From assembly GCA_026874595.1 (NCBI GenBank), contig CM049314.1:14932729-14996728 (forward strand): a stretch of DNA of 64,000 nucleotides, written 5' to 3'. The notes under the pieces were generated by a model that saw nothing but the letters and a program-made list of their open reading frames with translations, made no database searches and had not been told where the DNA came from. Positions 37,301 to 45,585 of this stretch are shown piece after piece. Position numbers and translations under genes: made by a program. Source of the stretch: Sipunculus nudus. Its lineage: Eukaryota > Annelida > Sipuncula > Golfingiida > Sipunculidae. Position 1 is the stretch's first letter. Each line of letters opens with the position of its first letter.

Positions 37301-37668
37301 GAGGATGGAAGTGTCCGAGACTTGTCCCCGGATTCCTGTGCAGATGAGCTTCTTATATGAAAGTTGGTGATGACAAATCTGGAACCCTGGATATAGATCT
37401 CAATACTGACAATAAACGTAAATGATGTTCAATTTGTCGCATTGACAAAGAATGATCTCGAGGCTCGAGCATGCAGCTAATTAACATAATGACAAACATC
37501 CACTGAAACAAATATGAGGTTCAAATTCTATAGAACTGCCGTTCACTAACTTAATCAAATTTTGAAGAATAAGATTTCATTAAAATTTTTCCTTAAAAAG
37601 ATAATAAGTGCACACAATACGTACTTGTCTTTTTCAGTACCAAAAATGGACGCGAGGTACTCAGCCAT
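19728..37668 (-). CDS. U2AF1: U2AF small subunit (U2AF35), splicing factor
   Basis: U2AF35 reads the AG of 3' splice sites in the nucleus as a heterodimer with U2AF65. Coding exons in transcript order are 37625-37668, 31722-31809, 31376-31442, 28736-28812 (4a) or 25967-26040 (4b), 21582-21653, 20889-21022, 20206-20316 and 19728-19815. The 4a form is 226 residues (human 240). The protein starts [20 protein letters not shown]. Zinc finger 1 has [11 protein letters not shown] (S34 kept), the UHM-type RRM spans about 43-140, and zinc finger 2 has [19 protein letters not shown] (Q157 in the same position as human). An RS tail ends RERSGRF. The tail is shorter and lacks the human glycine run. Exon lengths of 44, 88, 67 and 134 nt match vertebrate exon structure. 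Intron 1 is 5.8 kb and full of mobile elements. Confidence 0.98.
22220..22310. repeat. (AT)n microsatellite, longest in window
   Basis: About 45 AT units with one phase slip near the right end, in the U2AF1 intron between exon 4b and exon 5. Confidence 0.97.
22684..23131. mobile_element. Short inverted-repeat element, CAG-GCTC ends
   Basis: The left end CAGAGCTCGACATTTAC and the right end read inward, CAGGGCTCAACATTAAC, are inverted copies with three mismatches, 448 bp apart. The interior repeats ACTTGCC/TTTTACTTG phrases. The ends resemble hAT-type non-autonomous elements, but no matching 8-bp duplication was found. Confidence 0.55.
23132..25966. other. U2AF1: U2AF1 intron, no further feature seen
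   Basis: Intronic sequence just downstream of exon 4b in the transcript. The open frames here have no recognisable content. No third copy of the alternative exon was seen. Confidence 0.55.
25967..26040 (-). CDS. U2AF1: U2AF1 alternative exon 4b
   Basis: A 74-nt exon with a TAG acceptor and a GTGAGT donor, in the same phase as 4a (enters after one base, leaves in phase 0). It encodes [20 protein letters not shown] followed by TELEK, 25 residues. This is a clear homologue of exon 4a and of the human segment [20 protein letters not shown]. It is one codon shorter than 4a. It covers helix A of the U2AF-homology-motif RRM, the face that binds U2AF65. Including both 4a and 4b would keep the frame at 4b only if one extra base were supplied, so use as alternatives is favoured. 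Confidence 0.88.
26041..27012. other. U2AF1: U2AF1 intron, no feature seen
   Basis: Unique AT-rich sequence between exon 4b and the TTAA element. Confidence 0.5.
27017..27513. mobile_element. TTAA-target inverted-repeat element
   Basis: A 497-bp element beginning AGGGGC and ending with GTCCCT, flanked by TTAA at 27013-27016 and 27514-27517. TTAA duplication is the hallmark of piggyBac and Kolobok elements. It has no coding capacity. A phrase TTTAAAGATTCAGTGG occurs on both sides (26976 region and 27520 region), so the flanks share an additional duplication. Confidence 0.6.
27518..28735. other. U2AF1: U2AF1 intron, no feature seen
   Basis: Intron between exon 4a and exon 4b. No exon-like or repeat feature could be supported. 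Confidence 0.5.
28736..28812 (-). CDS. U2AF1: U2AF1 alternative exon 4a (canonical-like)
   Basis: A 77-nt exon with a CAG acceptor and a GTAACT donor. It encodes [20 protein letters not shown] followed by TELEDK, 26 residues, residues 67-92 of the protein. It is the closer match to human U2AF1 and keeps its numbering, so Q157 falls at 157. It lies 2.7 kb upstream of 4b in the transcript direction. The weaker donor (GTAACT against GTGAGT for 4b) could let competition decide exon choice. Confidence 0.93.
29223..29669. mobile_element. hAT-like MITE, TAACGATACA ends
   Basis: A 447-bp element with 18-bp terminal inverted repeats, TAGGGATGTAACGATACA at the left and TAGGGTTGTAACGATACA read inward at the right (one mismatch). 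Flanking 8-mers AGATTTAG and ACATTAAG agree at 6 of 8 positions, a decayed hAT-type duplication. Internal copies of the GTATCG motif are seen. It does not code. Confidence 0.8.
29717..29737 (-). CDS. U2AF1: Candidate 21-nt U2AF1 microexon
   Basis: Between exons 3 and 4a, a 21-nt segment has a pyrimidine-rich acceptor ending CAACAG and a perfect GAG/GTGAGT donor. Its length is a multiple of three, and read after the single A left by exon 3 it is open: it would insert SRSLLPG and change the next residue to V. The insertion point is in the RRM loop just before helix A. The sequence is itself partly palindromic (CCTCCTACCAGGAGG around the donor), so chance splice-site resemblance is possible. Confidence 0.45.
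29738..30813. other. U2AF1: U2AF1 intron, no feature seen
   Basis: AT-rich unique sequence of intron 3. Confidence 0.5.
30814..31174. mobile_element. Possible hAT-like short element
   Basis: The left end CAGTGGTAGGCAAACTTG and the right end read inward, CAGCAGGGGTGCATAAACTG, are weakly alike and start with CAG. Only the outer bases agree well, and no clean duplication is seen. The call is tentative. Confidence 0.35.
32509..32984. mobile_element. Inverted-repeat element with TGTCCCCC ends
   Basis: Starts TGTCCCCCGCTCTG and ends with CAGAGTGGGGGACA, 476 bp apart, in U2AF1 intron 1. Near the right end a second TGTCCCCC (about 32956) forms a small hairpin with the terminus. The interior has a GACAGACAGAGACAGACAG run. 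No target duplication was found. Confidence 0.6.
33037..34924. mobile_element. 1.9-kb element with GCTCAGCTGAC ends
   Basis: GCTCAGCTGAC at 33037-33047 and GTCAGCTGAGC at 34914-34924 are exact reverse complements. The right part carries a GGACGGACGGAC array (about 34844-34880), like other invertebrate dispersed repeats. The element is non-coding. A long poly-G tract lies inside. Confidence 0.5.
34010..34038. repeat. Poly-G tract
   Basis: About 29 consecutive G, interrupted only at its ends. The length may be unreliable in assembly. Confidence 0.9.
35581..35963. mobile_element. MITE with ACCCAGTTGTGG ends
   Basis: A 383-bp element with terminal inverted repeats of about 70 bp, outer core ACCCAGTTGTGGCTCTGTAG. 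Within the left terminus, GTGGCTCTGT and ACAGAGCCAC also form a local hairpin. The open frame across the middle (35643-35906) lies within the element and is not a host gene. A clean target duplication was not found. Confidence 0.8.
36190..36460. mobile_element. Palindromic tRNA-derived element
   Basis: A 271-bp inverted repeat with arms starting TGTTACGGGGTGACATAAA. Each arm contains a tRNA-like sequence facing the other. On the - strand (about 36340-36407) TAGCGAAGTGG fits an A box and GGTTCGAATCC is a perfect B box. On the + strand (about 36239-36299) GGTTCAAATCC is a one-mismatch B box. The anticodon stems do not pair, so neither is a working tRNA gene. The element is flanked by ACAG on both sides. 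It looks like a tRNA-SINE head captured in a foldback element. Confidence 0.8.
36461..37624. other. U2AF1: U2AF1 intron 1, 5' part
   Basis: AT-rich unique sequence. No repeat or exon supported. Confidence 0.5.
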
Positions 37669-39183
37669 TTTGTCTTCCTTAAGTGTATTGCCTAAATTCC
37701 GAATGTCGAAAGACGGATCTCGGACCTACATTCCCAAAGGTTTACGTCATTCCAGATCCAGGGATATACTAACTACAAAAAAAAATGTGGCTGTAATATG
37801 TTTATCCAGTTCCATGAACAAAGAAGCGTAGGACGAGAGCATAGAACCTAGGGATAGGGTGATGCATGGATAACTCGCGTAATAATTCAATTTAACTTCA
37901 TTCCAGCAAAAAAAAAATCGTCCTTAAACCTCTTAGCTGTTTCATTCATGTTCATAAGAAAAATAACCAAACTAATGTTTTTCATCGATCGTTAAATGTA
38001 TTTTATATTTTGTGAAACCGTTATTGTTTAATTGGATCTGCTTGGATTGTCATTTATATATCGGCGACGCGGTATTGAATTTTAATTATAAACTTAAAAT
38101 GTGCAGGTTTGTTCGCATTTGACATTACGTCAATAAAATAATTAAGCTTAATTCCAATTAAACGTGACAATAGCATGATATTTCACCTGCTTCCAGAATG
38201 ATTAATATGGAAATATTATCTTTTGCGATAGAACTTGTGGCAGTCATTCAGTAGCAAAAATAATTCCGCAGGACCACCAGGAGGACACTCGGGTGTAATC
38301 ACGGCAGGGGTTTTTCTTTTTTTTTAGGGGGGGGGGTGGGTGTCAGGTGTTATTCAAATTCGACGTCCGATGGAATTAGGCGAATAATGTCGACGACAGG
38401 TCAAGGACTAATCTAAAAATATGTAGAGTTAAATGTATAACATTTATAATCGCTCCCTTCCTGGGCGTCCATGCATGATCGAGGAACATATCGAGATTAG
38501 AAAATATAAGATTAATGAATATCTATCATTTAATAAGAGTAATTAAAGACGTTTTAATCCTCCATGGTAAGCAGGGTCCTTCATACTAGTGCCGAATATA
38601 TATTTCAACAATGCACGGAGGCAGAAATATTTATATTTCATATATACCAGTTTGTATAGACATCAGGGGGAAATTTTAAATAAGTGTATATTTGTATATA
38701 TTATTAGGATAAACATGTGTGAATAAGCATATAATTATATTTGTAATAAATTAATTCAATATTATATTAAGCTGATCTTATTGCACAATCATGGCATTAT
38801 GTGTACAATCTACATGTATGTACCTCACAGAAAAAGTCTCATATTCCAGTTGTGCACAAGTTTCGTATAGGGGTTGCTATCGGTCACTGTACTATATATT
38901 CTTTTTGAATGTTTTTGCTGATTCTATGCCTATACATTAAAATGTATCTTTTAAATAATGAATATGTTACTGATTATTTAATCGTTCGAACAGGTCCCAT
39001 CTGCAGATGAGTAAACTTCACAATTTAAATGACCATGTAATTACGTACAGTATTTATAATTTCACTTTCTTAAGTTGCAAGTAAACCCTGAGCTATATGC
39101 ATGGACCATGTTTGCCTTCCTTAACAGTGTTGAGAATTAGACACCAATATGGACCGGACTTCATTCAGGTTATGAGCAGATAT
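37669..39183. other. U2AF1 5' UTR and upstream region
   Basis: The U2AF1 5' UTR and promoter must begin just above 37668. No TATA box is obvious. A T-run followed by a G-run sits at about 38310-38340. Beyond that the sequence is AT-rich with no gene seen. Confidence 0.45.
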
Positions 39184-39395
39184 CAGAAGCGGGTCCAGGG
39201 GGACCGATCGAGAGTCCAGGGGGTCCGGACCCCCCCCCCCCCATTATATGCCGCTACAACCTTTTTTAAAGGGTTTTTGACTAATTTTCCCCGCTTGGAC
39301 TACCCCTTTTCCGGACATAAGGACCTTTCTTAGGCTTTGTCGTTAGTCCTCTCCAGTTGGACCCATCCTTTTCCTAAATCCTGGATCCGCCCCTG
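39184..39395 (+). mobile_element. MITE with GCGGATCCAGG ends, copy B
   Basis: A 212-bp element starting CAGAAGCGGGTCCAGG and ending with GGATCCGCCCCTG. It is flanked by the perfect 5-bp duplication GATAT (39179-39183 and 39396-39400). Same family and orientation as copy A. Confidence 0.88.
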
Positions 39396-40282
39396 GATAT
39401 ATGCATGTACGTATCAATTAGAATATGAATTTTACACCGCAGAGGTTCTGTTATTATACTATGCTACTATTAAATATTATACATCTGAGTCATGATTAAG
39501 GAGACTATATATTCAAAAGTATCTTTGTGATATTCCATGAAAATGGCTTCTTATTAATTGTATGAAATTGTAGGGTTTCTTTAAAATTTGTTTAATTTTG
39601 GCCTATATGTACATGAAGCCCGTATCAAAATAAACAAAACTGCAACTATGCATCTCAAATGTGAATCAAGTTCCTTGGTTTCGGCACACATTTTCAGTTC
39701 ATTATCCAATACGACCTCACCCACCCAATGGTTGTCATTTATGGATTCAGCCGTGCTTTTATGATTTCCAACATCCAACTATCGACATTCAGTTTTTATC
39801 CAAATACAAGGTCAAGGTCAAGGCCGTGTCGTCGGACCTACGTCGGAAAATTTATAGACCGAATGCTACTGATAAAATACGTTACAATAATTCCAGTTTC
39901 ACAAATTAGAGGTTGTTGTCCTAAGCATCGACAAATTTTCTTGAATTTTAATGGTTAAGTGCACAGAATTCAGCGCCCTCTTTCGTGTAAAAATTCCTAG
40001 CCACGATTTTGATGACGTTTTACTCATGCTCCTCCCGGAAGTCAACATTTGACAGCTGGTTGACAGAATATCGGCAGGTACTAAGGACAGAATTTGTTGA
40101 TTTCAGGAGTATACCAGAGTTATTTTATGATTTACATAATACAGACTCATGTGCCTTATGACATTTTCTTCGTGTTTTTTTTCAATCCGCCTGGTTACAA
40201 ATAATATTATTTACACATTAACCGGCCTAAATGGTTTGGTCAGGAGAACATGATTCACGCACTGTCAAAACCTCCGCACAGG
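39396..40282. other. Intergenic, no gene seen
   Basis: Unique sequence between the MITE and the foldback element. No supported gene. Confidence 0.5.
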
Positions 40283-40290
40283 GTCAATAT

Positions 40291-41917
40291 CACAGACACC
40301 TGTCACATATAAATTTAAGTCATTAATAACGTCGTTCCTATAGAAGGCTGGTACTGGGGAGTGTCTCTGTATACATATAATAAACAAGGTACCTAACTGT
40401 ATCTGGCCCAGACTCGGGCCTGTTTCAACTGCTTTATTTTCACTGGAGAACGACGAGAATATTTTTTACGAAGTGTCTAGAGCTCCGGACCCGTGAATAC
40501 TGCCGTGCAGCTATTTTTCCGTACTAGTTCCGGTTTACATGTGCAGTGGCGTACTGCGCAGATAACCGGAAACGGGCATCTTGTTTTGACTGGTACAGCC
40601 AAACTGAGCCGTGCTGTGCCAGCGACGGCGTTCTCCCGCAAAAATGGCTGTGAATAAGCTGTTAAATTAGGCTTCAAAAAGCAGCCTCCATTTCTGCGTA
40701 CGGCATTGCAGAAACAGCAACCAGCATCGAAAATGACAAAACGTTTCAAACGCTATGGCTGCCGTCGTGGTTGGTGACCTGTCCGGCACTGACTATTTTT
40801 ACCATATAAGTGACATAAAATAAAACTGCCGGACGAATAGCTCAGTTGTTGCGGGTCCAGCAACGTCTCTTTTACTATTTAAGTGACATAAAATAAAACT
40901 GCCGGACGAATAGCTTAATTGATGCGGATCCGGCAGTGTCTTCTTTGCTTTATAAGTGACATAAAATGAAACTGCCGGACGAATAGCTCAGTTGTTGCGG
41001 GTCCGGCACCGTCTCTTTTACTTGTTAAGTGACATAAAATAAAACTGCCGGACCAATAGCTCAATTGTTGCGGGTCCGGCACTCACTGCCGCGCCGTGTG
41101 TATATCATATGAAGTACCGGTACTGAGCCAGATTCTAAGAGTGCCGGACCATTAGCTTCGCGTAGTCTGCGCCCGGCACTTCTGCATTACGGTGCAACTG
41201 CTCACTGCGCATGTGCACAGGAAGTGCCGGACGAATAGCCAGCTGCATAATGGGTCCGGGCCCGGACCAATAGCAACAGCCTATTTTTTAAGAATACCAC
41301 TACCAGATGACCTGGCTTCTTCAACCATGGGTGTTTTTTTTATGGATTTAATGTTGTTGTCACTCATGAACTAAGACGTATCGTTTTGTCGACTGTGCCA
41401 TTGTCCGTGTCTAATCCCGTACGAGACACTAAACTTTCTGCTTGAGTCGATGCTGGCCATGCTCTTGTTATTTGCCCCTCCCATAAAACAAAAATAACTC
41501 TCCGGTCATTCTCCAGCCCTCAGCGGATTCTCAGATTTTTTGGAAAGTCCCTTCTGCTACGCATGTACCAGAATTGCCATCTCTCAGGATTTGAAGGAAA
41601 TCCTGTCGTTCGTTTGTTTTGGTGAGAATACAAGCCGATTAGACGTAGTTGCAGCTTGCCTATAAACACATTTATGGTGTCATCAGGAAAATAAGGCACT
41701 GCTTTTGTGTTAAACATGGATTTTTGTTCTGTTTTGACTTTTGCGGAATATCAGTGAAAATAAAGCAGTTGAAACAGGCGCACCCGAGTCTGGGCCAGAT
41801 AAAGTTAGGTACCTTGTTTATTATATGTAAACAGAGACACTCTCCTGTACCAGCCTTCTCTAGGAACTACGTTATTAATGACTTAAATTCACATGTGATA
41901 AGTGACAGGTGCCTGTG
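40291..41917. mobile_element. 1.63-kb foldback hAT-like element
   Basis: Terminal inverted repeats of about 155-170 bp (40291-40445 and 41747-41917) start CACAGACACCTGTCAC at the left and CACAGGCACCTGTCAC at the right. Both include ATAAACAAGGTACCTAACT and GTTTCAACTGCTTTATTTTC-like segments. A perfect 8-bp duplication GTCAATAT flanks it (40283-40290 and 41918-41925), as in hAT elements. The core is GC-richer than its surroundings and holds a 73-bp hairpin array. No transposase frame is present, so it is non-autonomous. Confidence 0.9.
40825..41130. repeat. 73-bp tandem repeat of GCCGGAC hairpins
   Basis: ACTGCCGGAC starts at 40825, 40898, 40971 and 41044, an exact 73-bp period. Each unit reads GCCGGACGAATAGCTCA, then TTGTTGCGG, then GTCCGGC, so the ends pair into a stem. 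The linker is TAAGTGACATAAAAT. Diverged half-units continue at about 41141-41181 and 41223-41275. The unit may have grown by unequal exchange or replication slippage inside the foldback element. Confidence 0.92.
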
Positions 41918-41925
41918 GTCAATAT

Positions 41926-42636
41926 CTATTTAGACAGATGATAGGCCCCTGCAATTGCTTGTTCACCTGGCATGCTACCTCGGCTGCCTGTACACAAACA
42001 TGGCAGACCACATGGACCCAGACCACTCGGAAATCCTTGGCTGAATTTGTATTCTCTTGAGACTACCAGAAGAAAAGGCAAGGTGTTCCTAGTGGTACTC
42101 GAACGTCACCCCAGAACACCCATTTTAATATCAAATGTGCTTAATCAGGGTGCCATGTGGTACATGTTTATATACATTTACACTGAACGTCACCAATATC
42201 GTGCCTCAATGAAGTTCCCTAGGTTTCTATGAAATTTCAAACAAAAAAGACTAATAGTAATTTTCTTTATTTAGTTTTTTATTACCATTATATGTGGAAT
42301 TAATATTGTTAATGCATGCTCTATATTTGCTTCATTGACTTAATGTAATTTACATTTTCCAGGTGCAATAGCACTATTTCAGTGTAAAAGTGTGCTATGT
42401 GAATGAATGTGTGCAGGAGGTTTATCTTTGATATTGTAGTTAGACCTGTGTGGAGGATAGCAGTATCACTTTCAGGTGCTAGGAGTATGACAGGTAATTG
42501 TTATTGTTCAAGGTTTTAAAATCTATTGATGGAAGCCATGACATGAGTCATGTTTTGAATTTCAGGTTATTTGTCCCTTTAAAAACTGTCTGGACAGTAA
42601 GATGTCAAATCTGAAAGTGAGAGACAGTATTATTTT
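41926..42636. other. Spacer, no gene seen
   Basis: Unique sequence. A 5' untranslated exon of PSENEN could lie here or further upstream. For example a GTATGACAG/GTAATT donor-like site lies at about 42490, but nothing decides it. Confidence 0.4.
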
Positions 42637-45100
42637 TAGCAAACCTGTGAGCTTATGCGATGTGGCGTCGTCCGTCGTGCGTCGTCTGTTTTGCGTCGTG
42701 CGTCGTCTGTACGTTAACCATAGCTATCTCAAAAACGGCAGGAGCTAGCATCACCAAATTTTTGGCAAATAATCAGTCATCCAAAAAACTATATCCGATT
42801 TTATTTATTTTTTTCCTAACAGCATTTTTAGTGAACCTGTGAGCTTATGCGATGGTGTGGCATCGTCCGTCGTCCGTTGTCTGTACGTTAACCCATACTA
42901 TCTTGAAAACGGCAAGAGGTAGCATCACGAAATTTTATGCAAAAAATTAGTCATCTAAAAAACTATATCGGATTTTGCTTATTTTTTGGCTAACTGCATT
43001 TTCTTAGATTTTATAGGGAAAAAGCTAAAAAAGCTTTAAAAATCTTCTTCTCCGAAACTGTTCAGCCAAATTGTCCAATATTTCACAGAAATGATTCCTG
43101 GAATAATCTTTCTCAAGTTTGTTCGAATGGTTTAAGTTTGGTGATTTTTAGCCAAGTTACAGGAAAGTTGAACTTAGTCATCTGTCCATAAAAGCATACT
43201 AAAATTACAATCTCAGAAACAGCTGGAGCTATCATCACCAAATTTTATGCCAATGTTGTTTACATGAGACATATCTGAAATTGATGTATTGGTGGCGCCA
43301 ACTGCATCAACCTTTTTTGTACGGGGGTCATCAGTGCCCGTATCATACTGACAGCTACAAAAAACTTCTTCTCTGAAACCATATGGCCAAATAGTTTAAT
43401 ATTGCACAGAAATGATCCTAGGGTATTGCTTTCTGAAATTTGTTCAAATGGTCTAAGTTCATTGACTTTTGGCTGAGTTATGGGAAGCTGAATTTAGTCA
43501 TATGCTGTAACAGCCCATTTTAGCTCAGTGGCTACAAAGATCTTCTCCTCAAAAACCACTGGGCCAAATTCTTAAATCTCACACATTAATTATCCTTAGA
43601 TGTTGATAATTCAAGTTTGTTCAAATGGTTTTGGTTTAGTGATTTTTGGCTGAGTTATGGGAAGCTTAACTTAGCCATTTTGCTGTATTTTCCCATATGA
43701 GTTATAAACCTGTAAATTTTTTTTGACTGACCCTACTGAGGCCAATTTGTTTAATATTTTACAAGAATAATTCCTACAATAATTCTTATAGTAATTGTCA
43801 TTAATGGTATAACATGAATGATTTTTTGGCTGAACTATGGAGATTGAATTGAGTCATTTTACCATATATGTTAGCTGTGTGATGCTGTTACATCTAGCCT
43901 GGCACCAGTTTATCAGCATCTATTACATCATGCCACTAGACATTTAGATTTCAGGTTATCTTTGGTTAATATTGACAAGAAAGTTTTTTTAAAAGCTTTT
44001 AAAAAACTTAGATTTATGATTTAAGTTATTCATCATACCAGGCAGTGTTACAATCATGGATATTCAGCTCTCTGTGGCTATATAAAGACAACTGTATGTG
44101 GATTATAAATTATTGGTATCCCTACTCAACTTAATTCAAGAATTTGCCATCAGTGAGATATATCTGTATTTTAATTTTGCATTCAGTATGCATCTGTAAT
44201 AATTTTACATATATTCCTGATTTCTTTTTTATACAAAGTCAGCCGAAAAGCATTTTGTATTGGGAAAATAAATTTCAAAGTTACTTCAAGTAGGGACCAT
44301 TTTTATGTTCAGATGGCAGCACTTGGTTTCCATTGGCAGATTGCTAGTGCCTTGATGTTGGCCATTAGCCAAGATGATGTCAGCTCTATAAATAGTTTTG
44401 GCACAGTGCCGGGATTGGAAGAAGTGCAGCCAGGTATAGGTCAAGAGTTCACTCAGTGCAGTAGCTGCATTCTATTTATAGCTTTGTAGACTGCTCACTG
44501 CATCATATTTGGCACCAAAGTTCAGCCTGAATCTATCTATAGCTTTGGTAGACTGCCAGCTGTGTCAGATTATGCAACAGGTCAAGAGTTCACTCAGTGC
44601 AGCCAGGTACAGGTCAAAAGTTCACTCAGTCTAGCCAGGTGCAGGTCAAGAGTTCACTCAGTGCAGTAGCTTGAGGCAGCAATTTGTCACAGGTCACTCG
44701 GGGCAACTGCCTTACTCACCTAAGCCTTGTCAGCCCAGTGCATCAGACTCTGGGGAAGTTTGATGTATTGGACTGATATTTTGACCTGTCTTTGCGTCTT
44801 TGATGGTATTCTCATTTACAAGACAGGTGGTGCCACCTACATTTACTTTTGCAGTGTATGCACCTGCTTATTTCTACAGAAATCTTTGATACATCAGCCT
44901 AAAATTTGGCATGTTTATAGATATGCGGTAGCTTTATAGTGTACAAGACTGGTGGCGCCACCTACAATATTCTTTTACACAATGTGTGTCCCTGCTTATT
45001 TCTCAGGAGGGGTTTGATATATCAGTCTGAAAATTGGCATATGTGTATATCCCTGATAGCTTCGTTGTATGCAAGACTGGTGGTGCCAGCTAGAATCGTT
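42637..45100 (-). repeat. Large dispersed repeat, right arm of inverted pair
   Basis: This is the reverse complement of 16505-18718, about 2.4 kb. It begins with AACCTGTGAGCTTATGCGAT and the GTCGTCCGTCGTGCGTCGTC run that ends the left arm, and finishes with two GGTGGYGCCACC sites near 44826 and 44951 and a third decayed one near 45080. The terminal ~190 bp is duplicated in tandem (a second AACCTGTGAGCTTATGCGAT starts about 42831), which accounts for most of the extra length. It is non-coding. Confidence 0.87.
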
Positions 45101-45583
45101 TTTGTGTTGTGTGCACTCATGCCAGAATTTCAGCAGTGATGTTTGTGTAATTGTTTCTTGTTCAAAATGTTTAGTACTTGCATTGTTCATATACATGAAA
45201 AGGAATGGTCCAGCATTGAAGCATTATACCTGGTGTATTTCCCAATGCACAGGTTCGCATTAGGCCTGTAGGCCTTGATTTATATTAACTTCAATTAACT
45301 CCTCACTGCCTGATATGATTTATATGGCTCTTTTAATAATTCATTGGGGAACATAACCATTTGTCCAAAATGGGGGGAAATGAGATTTCAGATGCAGGTC
45401 AACATAACAGGCAGAAATATTTTTATAAATCTTTAATATAATATGATTACTGAAAAAAGGGAAAGGGTTTAGGTGCTTTACTGCTTAAGAAAAAAAATGA
45501 CCAGCACATTCTAACTAAAAGATAGCAAATGGACCTTTTCTTTGAACATAAATTATATGTTTTGAAGTTTTTATTGTTTTTAG
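45101..45583. other. Spacer before PSENEN first coding exon
   Basis: Sequence leading to the polypyrimidine tract and TAG acceptor at 45583. No other feature seen. Confidence 0.5.
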
Positions 45584-45585
45584 GT

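Noticed and set aside
40825-41116. CRISPR-like 73-bp array
   Set aside because: Spacers are not unique: the whole 73-bp unit repeats, and it lies inside a transposon.
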